From NCBI GenBank assembly GCA_000149265.1, contig CH000880.1:48687-112686 (forward strand): a stretch of DNA of 64,000 nt, read 5' to 3'. A program made the translations under genes and the position numbers. The stretch is from Ciona savignyi (taxonomy: Eukaryota > Chordata > Ascidiacea > Phlebobranchia > Cionidae). Under the pieces are notes generated by a model that saw nothing but the letters and a program-made list of their open reading frames with translations, had not been told where the DNA came from and made no database searches. Shown piece by piece: positions 23,640 to 34,278 of this stretch (within the stretch, counting starts at the first letter, position 1; the number at the start of each line of letters is the position of its first letter).

Positions 23640-25263
23640 ACATCTCATTTTTTCCACATTTTGTTAAGTGTGAGAAAATAAAATCACGGTCTCGTTGAGC
23701 ATTTCGGATGTTCAGTCGAAATAACAATCGAAGTCATGTGGTGAACGATCTCACGAAGTTTCGAGCATTACACACGTTTATCCTGCAAAAACTAGAATAA
23801 CCTGGTTGGGAGAATTAAGTACAAAGCTAGAATTGCGCAATCGTGCATAAAAATCTGGTGTCATGTATGTTAATGCGTGATAAATGTTAGGTGGAATATG
23901 TAGTAAAAGTGACATCTCATATTCAAGGTAGCAACGCCACAATTTGCATCACATGAGCCATATTTCCATACTTTGCCAGCTAATAAATCAAGGCGTGTAC
24001 GCCTGGTGACTCACTTCCGAGTGAGCATGAAATAAATGCAGCGATGATCTCGCTAATGCGACGAAAGCGCAATTCAATAAAAACGCAAAAAAAACAAAAA
24101 CCGAGCGACCTGTCATATGTAGGTTTTACGACTCGTAACGAATAAGGGAAATAATCTTGCGCGGATGTATTTCCATCAACAAACAAAAGAAAACTTTTAG
24201 CAAGCAGGACATAAGCCGTGTCTCGTCATTACTGTGCGGTGTTTGTAAAAGCCTGTTTTACACACGAAATATATTCGGTTCGGAACATCCGACACATTGA
24301 CTGAGAGGCGATTAGACAATTAGACACCGCATTTACATGCGGCGCGATTACCATAGCTATACGGAAGTACGCTGGTATCGTTAATAAACTGTGGCGTTGT
24401 GAAGCGGGTACGCTCACTTATTTACACAGCATCAGGGCAAATGCGCGGGGTAGAGGCGATCAGACTTCGCAGAAAAAGAAACAAACCTCGAGCCGCTGCT
24501 AAAAACGAGTATATAATCGCATGAACGAGACGCATAATTTGCGTGAGGCGCGATTAAAAGAAAACTAACGCCTTGTCGGCGGTAACATTGAAAATCTGGC
24601 GCGAAAGAACAAAACAAACGTCGTTCGACGTGTAAGTGCGCCTAATATACCGGATGGGTTGGCGCAGCATGGCATCATTGACTCAAGCTCATGATAGCAT
24701 AATCGTAAAAGCGTTACTGACCTTGTTTAAGATGGAGTGCATGTAGCAGTTGTTGAAGGCGCGTTTGCTCATCGTGTTTGTAAGAAGTCTGTAGAGTAAA
24801 ACACCGATATTATGCATTCTTAAAATAGCCTAGTACCATTCAACCAAACCGGGAACACTAGTATTTGCAATCGTTGCAGACTAATAATTACATATAGTAT
24901 AAAAAATAATAATAAAACTCACAAAAAATAATCTAGAAGCTACAAAAATAATAATACAACCCTTTCATATTTCGTAAAGGGAACGTCGTCTTGCAGATTC
25001 TCTTCTTTCGTCGGCGGAGACGATGCTTATCAACTTGATTTGAATTGAGTGCGTTGTCTTGTTAGTCACCAACTTCGTCCAGCGAAAAGGGGCGTTTCTT
25101 ACTTGATGGTCGAAGTTGCTTGTTTTAGAATTTTTTGCTTCTTAAATAACTTGCGTTGGGCCACCCGTCGTTGCCAATGTACTTGAAACTTCCAGTTGAA
25201 GTTGACGTCGGAAATTGTTCGTTTCGGGAAGGTGCGTGTCCATTATCACGTCGGGCTCAACAA

Positions 25264-25883
25264 TGTGGGCTCGCGCTTTTTAAAAGCTGATTGCTTCTGC
25301 TTGTAGCTTTTTGATGGAGATCTTTATTCTGGTTACTTTGAACTTGACATAGCTTGCTCTGTCCTCAAAAGCCCACTAATATAGTTGTATAGCCACGACT
25401 TGTAATGTCTAGATCTTGAACTCGAAGTCTATAACTCTTGATACAGTTTAGTTGTATTCTGCGTCTCATTCAATATACGGTTTATTCGCGACTCAAGTTA
25501 CTTAATACGTCATTCAGCATGACGCCAGTTGTATAGCCTAAGGTACGTTATACAGCATGACGCAAGTAATCTCAAGTACGTTATTGTAGGTTATATTTTT
25601 GGTTATTTAAATTTCCAGAATATATAGGGACTTTACAAGGTGCGAAAAGTTTACGTGCGAGACGTTTCACATCTGCACGTTTGACTAACTGTGAGAATTG
25701 GGTGAAAAAACTATGTTAATGATTTAAACGGCAAAAATACAAAAGGCCCGTACAAGGTGATAATTACGTACAAAGTAATAAAACGTAAGAGTCGGTAAAC
25801 TTGAAACGCAAAAAAAAAGACGTTAAAACACAAAATGTTTTATACATAAATTAAAACAAATATGTACTATACGAAATGCTACA
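25264..25883 (-). repeat. Long terminal repeat, right copy
   Basis: Same sequence as the left copy. It is followed by AACT, which also precedes the left copy. Confidence 0.85.
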
Positions 25884-25887
25884 AACT

Positions 25888-26707
25888 TAATGTACAAATT
25901 TATTTTACGCTCCCTTACCTAACCGCTAGTTAGTATTACGCAGTTCATTTGATATCTCCTACGAGTTTTAACATTCATGGGGATAAAATATAAATTTCTT
26001 GTCCTTTTTAGTAAGTCATTAAATAATAGGCTACTGTTCATTAGGCGAATTTTACGGCGGATTCTGTTTACGTAATATTGCATCGCCGAATGAACAATAA
26101 TGCTAATTATACGAATAGGCTAGTCACTATATAGCTGCAAAATAGACCTACAGTGACTACTGTTTAAATAATATCGCGTACAAAGACGCCTATTAAATGA
26201 TTTTATTCTTATCTACTACAAAATAAAACAAAATCTAGTATCTAGACGGCAGTTTCTAACGCAAAGTTTCAACAACCGTACGCTTTCAAACAAGCGTTGA
26301 CGAAGCTCGTTGACCTTCCATTATACCAAAGAAAATATTAGTACTCCATGATTATATAGTATTCTATGATTCATTGAGCATTTCCGCATTTCCGTAGTTG
26401 CATCTTTTCCCCCTAAATGCAAACTCACAGTTTGCACCCATAATTCTACAATAAATTAGAGTCAACTCATTAAGCAAGAAATTTAAGTAATATTTTCAAT
26501 TTTATCTGTGATTCTGATTGCTTTTTTTACCTTTAATTTAAATGTATTGGGTACAATTTGTAATTATGACCAATGGGTACAATCTGTAATTATGCATTGT
26601 GCATAAAAATACAAAACAACAAGTTTTTTCATTCTGATTCCAAGTTGAATTAATGTATTAAGAATTTACTTGTTATTGTTTACATTTGAAGATAATTAAC
26701 AAGGAAA
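25888..26707. other. Upstream region of the GMF gene
   Basis: AT-rich, no gene recognised. A near-perfect doublet GGGTACAATTTGTAATTATG lies near 26550-26595. The promoter of GMF is expected here but no clear motif stands out. Confidence 0.4.
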
Positions 26708-28724
26708 ATGTCGGCGAATGATGCACCATTGACAGGCATGGTAAGTCAACTGTTGTGGTTTTGGGCGCAGTGCTCGTCTTACAGAATTGCGTGGTGGGTT
26801 AGTGCGTTGCCTTTCAGACGAAGGGTCGCCGGTTCAACACTGGCCCCTAGCTAATTGGTTGTGTTTCTACGTAAGGCAATTAACGGACATTGCCTGAACG
26901 CACAAATTGATGGGTTCTACTAAATTGAAGGAACATCTGAATCATACACAACACACTGCATGATTATCTAACTGACTAACTAAACGCCGTCAAACTAAAA
27001 AGGAGAATTATGAATTTTAAGTCTTTCCCTTTTTTAATGCCAACACAAGTATTTTATGTATTACTATGTACAGGAATTGGAAATGTGTACTGTAGACCCC
27101 AAGTTGTTGGAAATTTCTAAGAAGTTCAGATTTCGAAGAGAAAAAACGACAGCTGCAGTCACAAGTTTGTTGTTCTCTATGTTATACTTGAAAGTAGATA
27201 ATCTTTCCCACGTATTTTATTTCAAGTCCGATCTTTTAGTTCACAATCCTTTAATATCAACCATGGTTCAGTTAATAGTTCTCACTTTTAATGTATGTTT
27301 TCTAATATAGACTGTACACGCCGGTAATTATTACCGTATTTTCCTGTTCCTGTGTCTAAACTAAAAAGATTATAATATCGCTCTCTCAATGATGGCAGAT
27401 AGATTTCGAGTCGACATTTCAAACATATTTTCACATGTAACGTGACATAGTTATATCCACCACAACCAACAAATTCATCTCCACAGTTAAAATCCAGGGC
27501 GAAACTATTGTAGTTGATGAAGAATTTGATGATATAACTGTGGAAGAGTTAGCAGAAGAACTTCCTGACCACAGTCCAAGATATCCTTTCGATTAAATGG
27601 AATAACTATACATTCAAATGCCTGGTGTGGATTGAAACATCCACTAGAATTGCATTGAAGTGCTGTCTATTCGACGGCTTCGGCATCTCGGCACCATCAA
27701 TAGTGTATTGTTGTTGGGTCAGAACATTCACTTGGTCATAATTTGGAAAGATACGATTTTTTAAGTGAAACATATTAATTGCTATTTCCTTTTTTTTATT
27801 TGGGTTTAGCGTCCGCGTCTAATTATGCGAAATTTGATAATTTATTGCTTTTTAGACGTGTTCTTACGACTGTCGTTTTTTCTCGTTTTCCAAATTTTTA
27901 TCAAAGGTCCTGCATCGTGGATAAACTAAACTAACGTTTTTTTAGCTTAAGATTTAACTTTGTCTTGGGAAGGCACACAACAATATATACATGAATATGC
28001 AATCGATTGACCAAAGCGCTGTTGTATTTAATCCTTAACAGCAGTTAAACATATATGCTGTTCAGTTACGTACTAAAGCACTCAGACGGTCGAATCTCGT
28101 ATCCTCTATGTTTCCTATCGTACTCCCCTGAAGGCTGTCAACTCAAGAACACAGTAAAGTTTGCCGGATGTAGAAATGCATTGGTGAAAGCTCTGGGCTG
28201 TGGGAAGGTGATGAACCACTTTTTTACTTTGTGTGTTGTTTGCGGCATAGTTTGTGTTGATTCGTAATGTTCGGCTGGCGTTACCACAGGACAACGTGCG
28301 TTTTCCATTCAGTCGATTGCAGACAACTTATGCTGTTTATGCACAAAGGCTGACTAATTGGTGGTGGTTGACACCACAATTGTTTACCCAACCTTTTGGA
28401 TTGACCTAACCCAGGGGTCGGCAACCTGCAGCTCTTTCATATTTCTGATGTGGCTATTATTGAATTTAATTGCTACTGTAGCGAGTGCTTAATAAGTTTA
28501 ATACCCATGCATAAGTGAAACAAACAGAAGAACACTCGTGTCTTTATCTCACACAGTGTTGTTTTCCTTTTATTGCAAAAATAGTTTTGCGGCTCCCAGT
28601 GAATAAGTGTAAAGGTTGCCGACGCCTAAATAACCCACCAAACCCATCCCAGGTGTTTTCCTTCAGAGATAAAGAAACACTAACAGAAGATTGGTTGAAA
28701 TCGCAACTTTCTTTCTTCAAATAA
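26708..28724 (+). CDS. GMFB: Glia maturation factor (ADF-H domain), complete, 5 exons
   Basis: Exons 26708-26740, 27074-27164, 27487-27580, 28051-28207 and 28653-28724 join in phase to 148 residues (vertebrate GMF has about 142). Recognised blocks are LEISKKFRFRREKTTAAVT, IVVDEEFDDITVEELAEELP, HSDGRISYPLCF and the C-terminal TEDWLKSQLSFFK. GMF is an ADF/cofilin-fold protein that binds the Arp2/3 complex and removes branches from actin filaments. Intron 1 hosts a SINE and intron 4 a MITE. Intron 3 is of the AT-AC, U12 type (listed separately). The exon 2 donor GTTTGT is weak but is the only one giving the conserved protein. It is tail-to-tail with CNIH1, with 524 bases between the stop codons. 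The single GMF here cannot be assigned to vertebrate GMFB or GMFG. Confidence 0.95.
26788..26967 (+). mobile_element. SINE family A copy, tail missing
   Basis: Head (GGTGGGTTAGTGCGTTGCCT, then CAGACGAAGGGTCGCCGG) and middle to ACACAACACACTGCA are present. It lies in GMF intron 1. Confidence 0.85.
27581..28050 (+). other. U12-type (AT-AC) intron of GMF
   Basis: The exon ends CCAAG at 27580 and the intron begins ATATCCTTTC, matching the minor-spliceosome donor ATATCCTT. Near the 3' end, ATCCTTAAC at 28031-28039 matches the U12 branch-point consensus TTCCTTAAC. The intron ends at AC (28049-28050), about 12 bases further on, within the usual spacing. No GT donor nearby gives the conserved protein. 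With this junction the residues RYMLFSY fall exactly where other GMF proteins have their R-aromatic-aliphatic...SY segment. Confidence 0.9.
28412..28628. mobile_element. hAT-type MITE in GMF intron 4
   Basis: Ends CAGGGGTCGGCAACC and GGTTGCCGACGCCTA are inverted copies, and the terminal CAGGGG is common in hAT elements. Inner GCAGCTC is mirrored by GCGGCTCCC. The flanks share TAACCC, a possible worn target duplication. Confidence 0.75.
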
Positions 28725-29248
28725 TTTGAAACCCTGCTGCTGTTCTATCTACTTTATTTAGACCAAATGTAGGCTCGTAAGAAATTTTGCAATAGTGTAT
28801 ATGTATGCTATATTTTAATGAACGTTACGCGCCATTTCTTTTATCGTTATTTGGACAAATTATATATTTCTATAGAACTTTCTTGTCCAAAAATTCCAAT
28901 CATGTAATTTGCCAGGAATCCAGGATAACAATACCTTGGGCTACAACGGCAGCAAATTTATTGCATAATTTCTAGCACATTTTGTTGATTTTGTAGTTAA
29001 AATTGTTACAATGTCTGCAAAGGATTAATTTAAAAATGCTTCAATATGTCACTTCATGAATTCCTACACAGTGTGTAATTATAGTAAATTCCAAGTTATC
29101 TTTTTTAAACTGCATTATAAATGTTTAGTAATACGTGTATCATCAATATACAATAATACAGCAGGTCCAATATCTATGATCCACAACACAAGGCGTCAAA
29201 GCACAAAATCCGTTAAAATTTTTCATCAAATTATATCTTCTCTTCCTC

Positions 29249-32104
29249 TCAGTAAGTAACCAACACATAAATCATCCTGGAATAATAAAAACATTAAACA
29301 ACTAATCCCATTAAATCACCCTTTAAACAAACATACCTGTAAAGAAGCTTAGCAGCATGTGATTTATATGTTGTTAGGCTTTCTACTTATAATACAAAAT
29401 TAATTAAAGCTAAATCGCCAGAATATAAACATTGGATTTACAAACATTAGGTTGGTTCTCAGTTAAACATCAGAATTAGTAGTTGCTTCAATATCTAAGA
29501 GGTTTGTGGTCTGGTGATTAGAATAGCAAGGGTCGTTATTACATTGTTAGATTACCGTATGTCCATGTAGAGTTAACAATGTTACGTTTTAATACAACCC
29601 ATAAATCCATTGGGACAAGTTGTCACAACTAGACCGAAAATTTGTTGGTTTAACCTCCGTCATAATAGTGGCGTACTTAGACAAGACAAGTGACAATTTA
29701 TTGCCTTGTAGTTGCAGTTATCCCATTGTGGACATGAGGTAATCTGCCTCAAACCATGCTATACCAACTGTTGTACTCGCAACTCCATAGTAAAAATGGC
29801 CTAATAGTAGTTGTTAGTCATCAGCTAACCTGTATAAGTAGTAGAAGAAAGAGAGAAGATAGAAAGCCAGCTTTCCCCATCCCTCCTTCATGCAGTAGGA
29901 CAATATATCTGCGTTCATAATGGTGGTTGGGTCGTACAATCCTGGTCCCGACATTATCGGCCGCTTGCTGTACCTGGGGGGGATTGATCACCTTTCATTA
30001 TCAAATTTCCTATCTGATTAAAACTTTTATAATGGATGGGTTAGGTTCAATTTCAATATTAAGAAACATAAGACGTGAAACACAAGTACAAATATTTTTG
30101 GGTGCAAAATTAAAAAATTTTTAACATAATTACTTCAATATACAAGTGAAAATGAGATGGATGGTTTATAGCAACACCATATTCATACCTGTATATATTG
30201 TAAGCAATCAATGGAATGTTCAGCAGGACAGTGAGCCATTCAAATGACCATAGAAACATTATATTGTAGAAGATGTGAATTGCATATTCGGGTAGGACCA
30301 GCTAAAAAAAATAATTGTTAAAAGAATGAAAATAACTGCTTATTACAATATCTTTAATTATACAGTACACTACAATATCTCTAATAATGCACTTTGGGCT
30401 CAAGGTATATTGGTGGTCGCTAGTGTTACTAGGTCTCATGTGAGATAAACATGATTCAAATTTGTTGGTTGCTTTTCATTGACATGTTATCGTAGACAAT
30501 TTATATCCGATACAAACTTTATAATACAGGGGACGCCACTTATAATGACCAATTTGGTACAGAATTTCTTTATTTAAAATTTTTGTTTAATATGGTCAAA
30601 TGTCGGATAATATGACCAACACGTTTTTCATCTCTCTTATTACAGTATTTTTTTCCGCCACACACTTATAACTTCGCCTTTTTAACATCATGTTTTCTGT
30701 ACGCATTCATGTCGTGTGTGCGCTCTGTGCCAGGTCTTAATGACCAAACAGTCACATCGCTAGGACGTAGATTTACTAGCACAGTCGTACTGTTACAGAA
30801 CTGTACTTTGTTTACTGGATAGGGTAGGATAGGATATTCATGTTTATCCCCGTGAATGGGAAAACCAAAGGGGTTAACACACGAGCAATCGCCAGATCAC
30901 CTCGCGTCCATCGTCGGGTTACCGGAGCTATTGTAGTGTGTTGTGTATGATAGACACGTTCCTTCAACTTGGTAGAACCCATTAATCCGCTGGGTTCATG
31001 CAATGTCCGTAAAGTGCCTTGCCCAAGGACACAATCGACTAGCTAGCGACCAGTTTCGCACCTGCGTCCTTTCGATTGAAAGGCGACGCACTTAACCACT
31101 AGACTAACCAGTCGCACAAACTGCCAACGTCACACTGTAACTTCGGTTAAACAATTAATTTGACGATATTTTGACTTCATGTGGATTACGGCAGCGATTC
31201 AGGCGTGGTTATGGCGACTTTTTATGACGATTTGTATATCATGAACAATATGTTCTGGTCCCAAGGTGGTCATAAGAAGCGGCGCCTATTGTATCTCTAA
31301 ATATTTGATGGCTTAGAAAAGGTCCATCTACTGTAACAAACATACAGGATTCAAACTATTGCATTGGTCGATAGGATTCTTGTAATCTGTCTTCAGCTCA
31401 TCAAACGCTATTATCTGCAAAGATAGTTCATTGTGACGATGAATAAGTACAGTAAGAACTTAAATTTATGACCCATTTGTTAAAAGTATCCAAAAGCAGT
31501 GGCACTGTACAATCAAATATATGGTATAAAAGAAAGAAATTGCGCACCACATACCAAGCATTGCTACATTTTACTCCTGCAGTGATTTTTACGGGAGATT
31601 ACTGTAGCACATAAGTATTATCAAAATATGCATGGGTATAAAAAGATGAGCTAAACACAAAATGGAAGGTAGTAAGAATTCTGAATTTGATGTATTGCCA
31701 CCATTATCCAATATTTTTCACAGATCAAACATCAAATAAATTTAAAAACTTTTAATGAAAGCATAACTTAATATTAAATAGATTCGCAAATGCAGTTCAA
31801 AACCAGCTTCCAGCTATAGTCAGTGGTTGTAATTACTTTTGACAAGCTGTTTATATTTCGAATACATTGCTTGAGTCACAGTGGATTATTGGGTTGTAGA
31901 AAATGCAAAATTACTTTTAATATCTCCTGTAACTCTACCATGATAGCAAGGTATTGAGATTTTATAACCTCAGAAAGTGAAACACAATTATAGCATATTG
32001 TACAAAGATATAAATGGGCTAACCTGCCAAATCGCAAAGAATATGAGAAAGGCCGTCAACACCAGCGCCAAGATATAACAGAATGCAGCAAAGGTAAATG
32101 CCAT
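29249..32104 (-). CDS. CNIH1: Cornichon family ER cargo receptor, complete, 5 exons
   Basis: Exons in transcription order are 32104-32024, 31414-31346, 30301-30189, 29973-29830 and 29276-29249. They join in phase to 144 residues, the exact length of vertebrate CNIH1. The start [64 protein letters not shown] and [12 protein letters not shown] are all conserved family blocks. The protein is an integral ER membrane protein that recruits membrane cargo (growth-factor precursors, receptors) into COPII vesicles. Hydrophobic segments occur at about residues 5-26, 58-80 and 122-142. The last coding exon is only 28 bases and encodes MIYVLVTY. Intron 2 holds a SINE. No anomaly is seen. Confidence 0.97.
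30818..31123 (-). mobile_element. SINE family A copy, full length
   Basis: Runs from ATAGGGTAGGATAGGATATT to CACTAGACTAACCAGTCGC, within CNIH1 intron 2. Confidence 0.92.
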
Positions 32105-33189
32105 GGTCAATTATCTAAAACTGTCCTTTGCATATATAGATACACGCAATACGTTCTGAAATCAGAGAATGGAATTTGTAGTACAGAGTCCGACAGACAT
32201 CAGTGTTCCCGCAATGCTATTTTTGAAAGGATATTTTACTTAATTTACAAATTTTGTGCAGCACAAAATTTGTATATATAATTCGAATTAAATTATAATT
32301 TAAATTATAAACAAAATATTACTTAGTAAGCTATGGGCAGCACTGTTTAAGCTACCTGTTTTAAAATCACGTGCTATAAATTTATCCCCGAACCTTTTAA
32401 TCTAATGGCAATTAAAACAATACATGTCGTGATTTATGTGGGAATCTCACACGAGTTTATAATTGTGTCACTGTGTATTTTTATGATTAATTCGTTATGC
32501 CATGTGTCCAGATTTTGTGCATGGAAGTCACAATTAATTTCCTGTTTTCGACAGTCAGTCGATGAATTGTTTCCCACGAGGCCTGTTTAAAGCCGTCCAA
32601 GCTTCGTGTACAAACATGTGTCTCCTGTTTTGAGTCTTATATAAACTGTGTATAATTCCATAATATCAGAGAGCATTTGGTTGGTCCTTGCTTTGACTAG
32701 CCGCTCTTTCAATCTTACCCTCTACCTACCTAAGCTATGCCCTGTGTGCAGCGCTCTTCCTGGCTGCACCTTGCGTGATAGCCTAATAAAATACTTCACC
32801 TATGTTCACCCCTTGTCTTACCCTGGTAAAACCCGTCTAAAGCAGAGCGCTGCCACATTTATGACCGGTGTTCTACATTCACGTTTATCACCCCCCACGC
32901 GAAGTAAAAACGCAACGGGGCTTTTTGGGGGATTTCAAGCGCTGGGAGAGACTGAAAGCGCTTAAAAACCATGTAACATCATAATATCTTTATTCCCAAC
33001 AAGAGTACCGAATACATATGGACATAAAAATTGGTAGGCCTATAAAGATATACATGGGTCAAAATGCTGAATTGCATTTCGTGCAGACTCACGGACATTG
33101 CTTGCAGCCAGGGGCTGATAAGCCAAACCAGTATCAGTGCCTCCAACGCATCCAACGCACGATATAAGCTCGTTAGAGCCAAAGTATTA
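32105..33189. other. Intergenic region upstream of CNIH1
   Basis: No gene recognised. An open frame of 105 codons at 32648-32965 has no motif and begins at a non-ATG codon. Confidence 0.4.
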
Positions 33190-33492
33190 AATAGGATATT
33201 TATGTTTATTGTTTATTTCCGTAAATAGAAAAGCCCAAGGGAGTAAACAAACGGGTAATCGTCAGATCACCTCGCGTCCACCGTCTGGTTACTAGAGCTA
33301 TTGCAATGTGTTGGGTATGATTCACAAATCACACGTTCCTACAATTAAGTAGAACCCAATAATCCGCTGAGTTCAGGCAATGTCCGTTATGTGCCTTGCC
33401 CAAGAACACAACCGACTAGCTAGCGACCAGTTTCGTCCCTTTAACCTTTCATTTAAATGTCGCACGCTAGACCACCCGACTAACTGCTTGTG
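33190..33492 (-). mobile_element. SINE family A copy, diverged
   Basis: Recognisable by GATCACCTCGCGTCCACCG, GTTCAGGCAATGTCCGTTA and CGACTAGCTAGCGACCAG. Confidence 0.88.
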
Positions 33493-34019
33493 AGATATGT
33501 ATTTGTAATGGTTGCCGTGACATTTTACGGTCAAATGCGCGTTCCGATATAAACTTCTTAGGTGGTAAACCCGACCGGTTGGCCCACTATATGATCACAC
33601 ATAAACATCCAATATAGCCCGATCATTAACGTATTGAAACACTGGGTTTATTGTATCGCTTTTATTTCACCCTGAATTGCATAAAAACCCATGGCTGTAT
33701 TGCACAGCACAGTTTTGTACAATTAATTTAAGTGCACAGAAAGGAATCAATAGGCAAGAATTATGTAACAAAAGATAAAATAACGAATAAAATCAAATGC
33801 TTTTTCTTCATTGAAAACAAACCTAAAATACTGGCATTAGGTAAACACCGCTATATAATGATTTATACACTCAACTAGTACGCAGCATTGGTTAAATAAT
33901 ACCTGGATACAAGATTAAGTAAATGATTAAGGAGGCAGGTTGTATCGGTGAGGCACGTGGCAAGATTACAAGTCAACTAATGGCTGAATTGATACAAACT
34001 ACATCGGATACAGCAGGGA

Positions 34020-34240
34020 CCGGTACCTCTAAATACTACAGGACCGCTTGGATCGCTTGTATCGCTTGAAGCGCTTGGATCGCTTACTATACTTCGTAAT
34101 TACAAAAGCCATGATATTAATGTTAGGGTAGGGGTTAAAGTTAGTTCTGGGGTTGGGATTAGTGTTTGAGACAGGGTTAGAATTACTTTCCATAGCAATC
34201 TAAGCGCTCCAAGCGGTCCTGTAGTATTTAGAGGCACCCC
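34020..34240. mobile_element. MITE family M, compact copy (221 bp)
   Basis: Termini CCGGTACCTCTAAATACTAC and GTAGTATTTAGAGGCACCCC are inverted copies, extended by AGGACCGCTTGGA and TCCAAGCGGTCCT. Flanks AGCAGGGA (34012-34019) and AGCAGGAA (34241-34248) form an 8-bp duplication with one change. This copy has no nested insert and shows the ground state of the family. Confidence 0.88.
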
Positions 34241-34278
34241 AGCAGGAATACGTGCAAAATGCGTGGAGACATTGAAAC

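Larger units (their letters stand above)
23019..25883 (-). mobile_element. Non-autonomous LTR retrotransposon (TRIM/LARD-like)
   Basis: Two direct repeats of about 620 bp (23019-23639 and 25264-25883) flank 1.6 kb. Each begins TG and ends CA in either orientation, and AACT flanks the whole unit (23015-23018 and 25884-25887). Read on the minus strand, the internal segment starts TTGTTGAGCCCGACGTG, a possible primer-binding site. It ends with the purine-rich GTGGAAAAAATGAGATGT next to the repeat, as a polypurine tract should. That places the element on the minus strand. No gag, protease, reverse transcriptase or integrase frame is present (longest minus-strand frames are about 60-70 codons). 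The repeats differ at only a few percent of positions by eye, suggesting a fairly recent insertion. Confidence 0.78.

Noticed and set aside
23019..25883. LTR element read on the plus strand
   Set aside because: In that direction neither a primer-binding site nor a purine tract sits at the correct borders; both appear on the minus strand.
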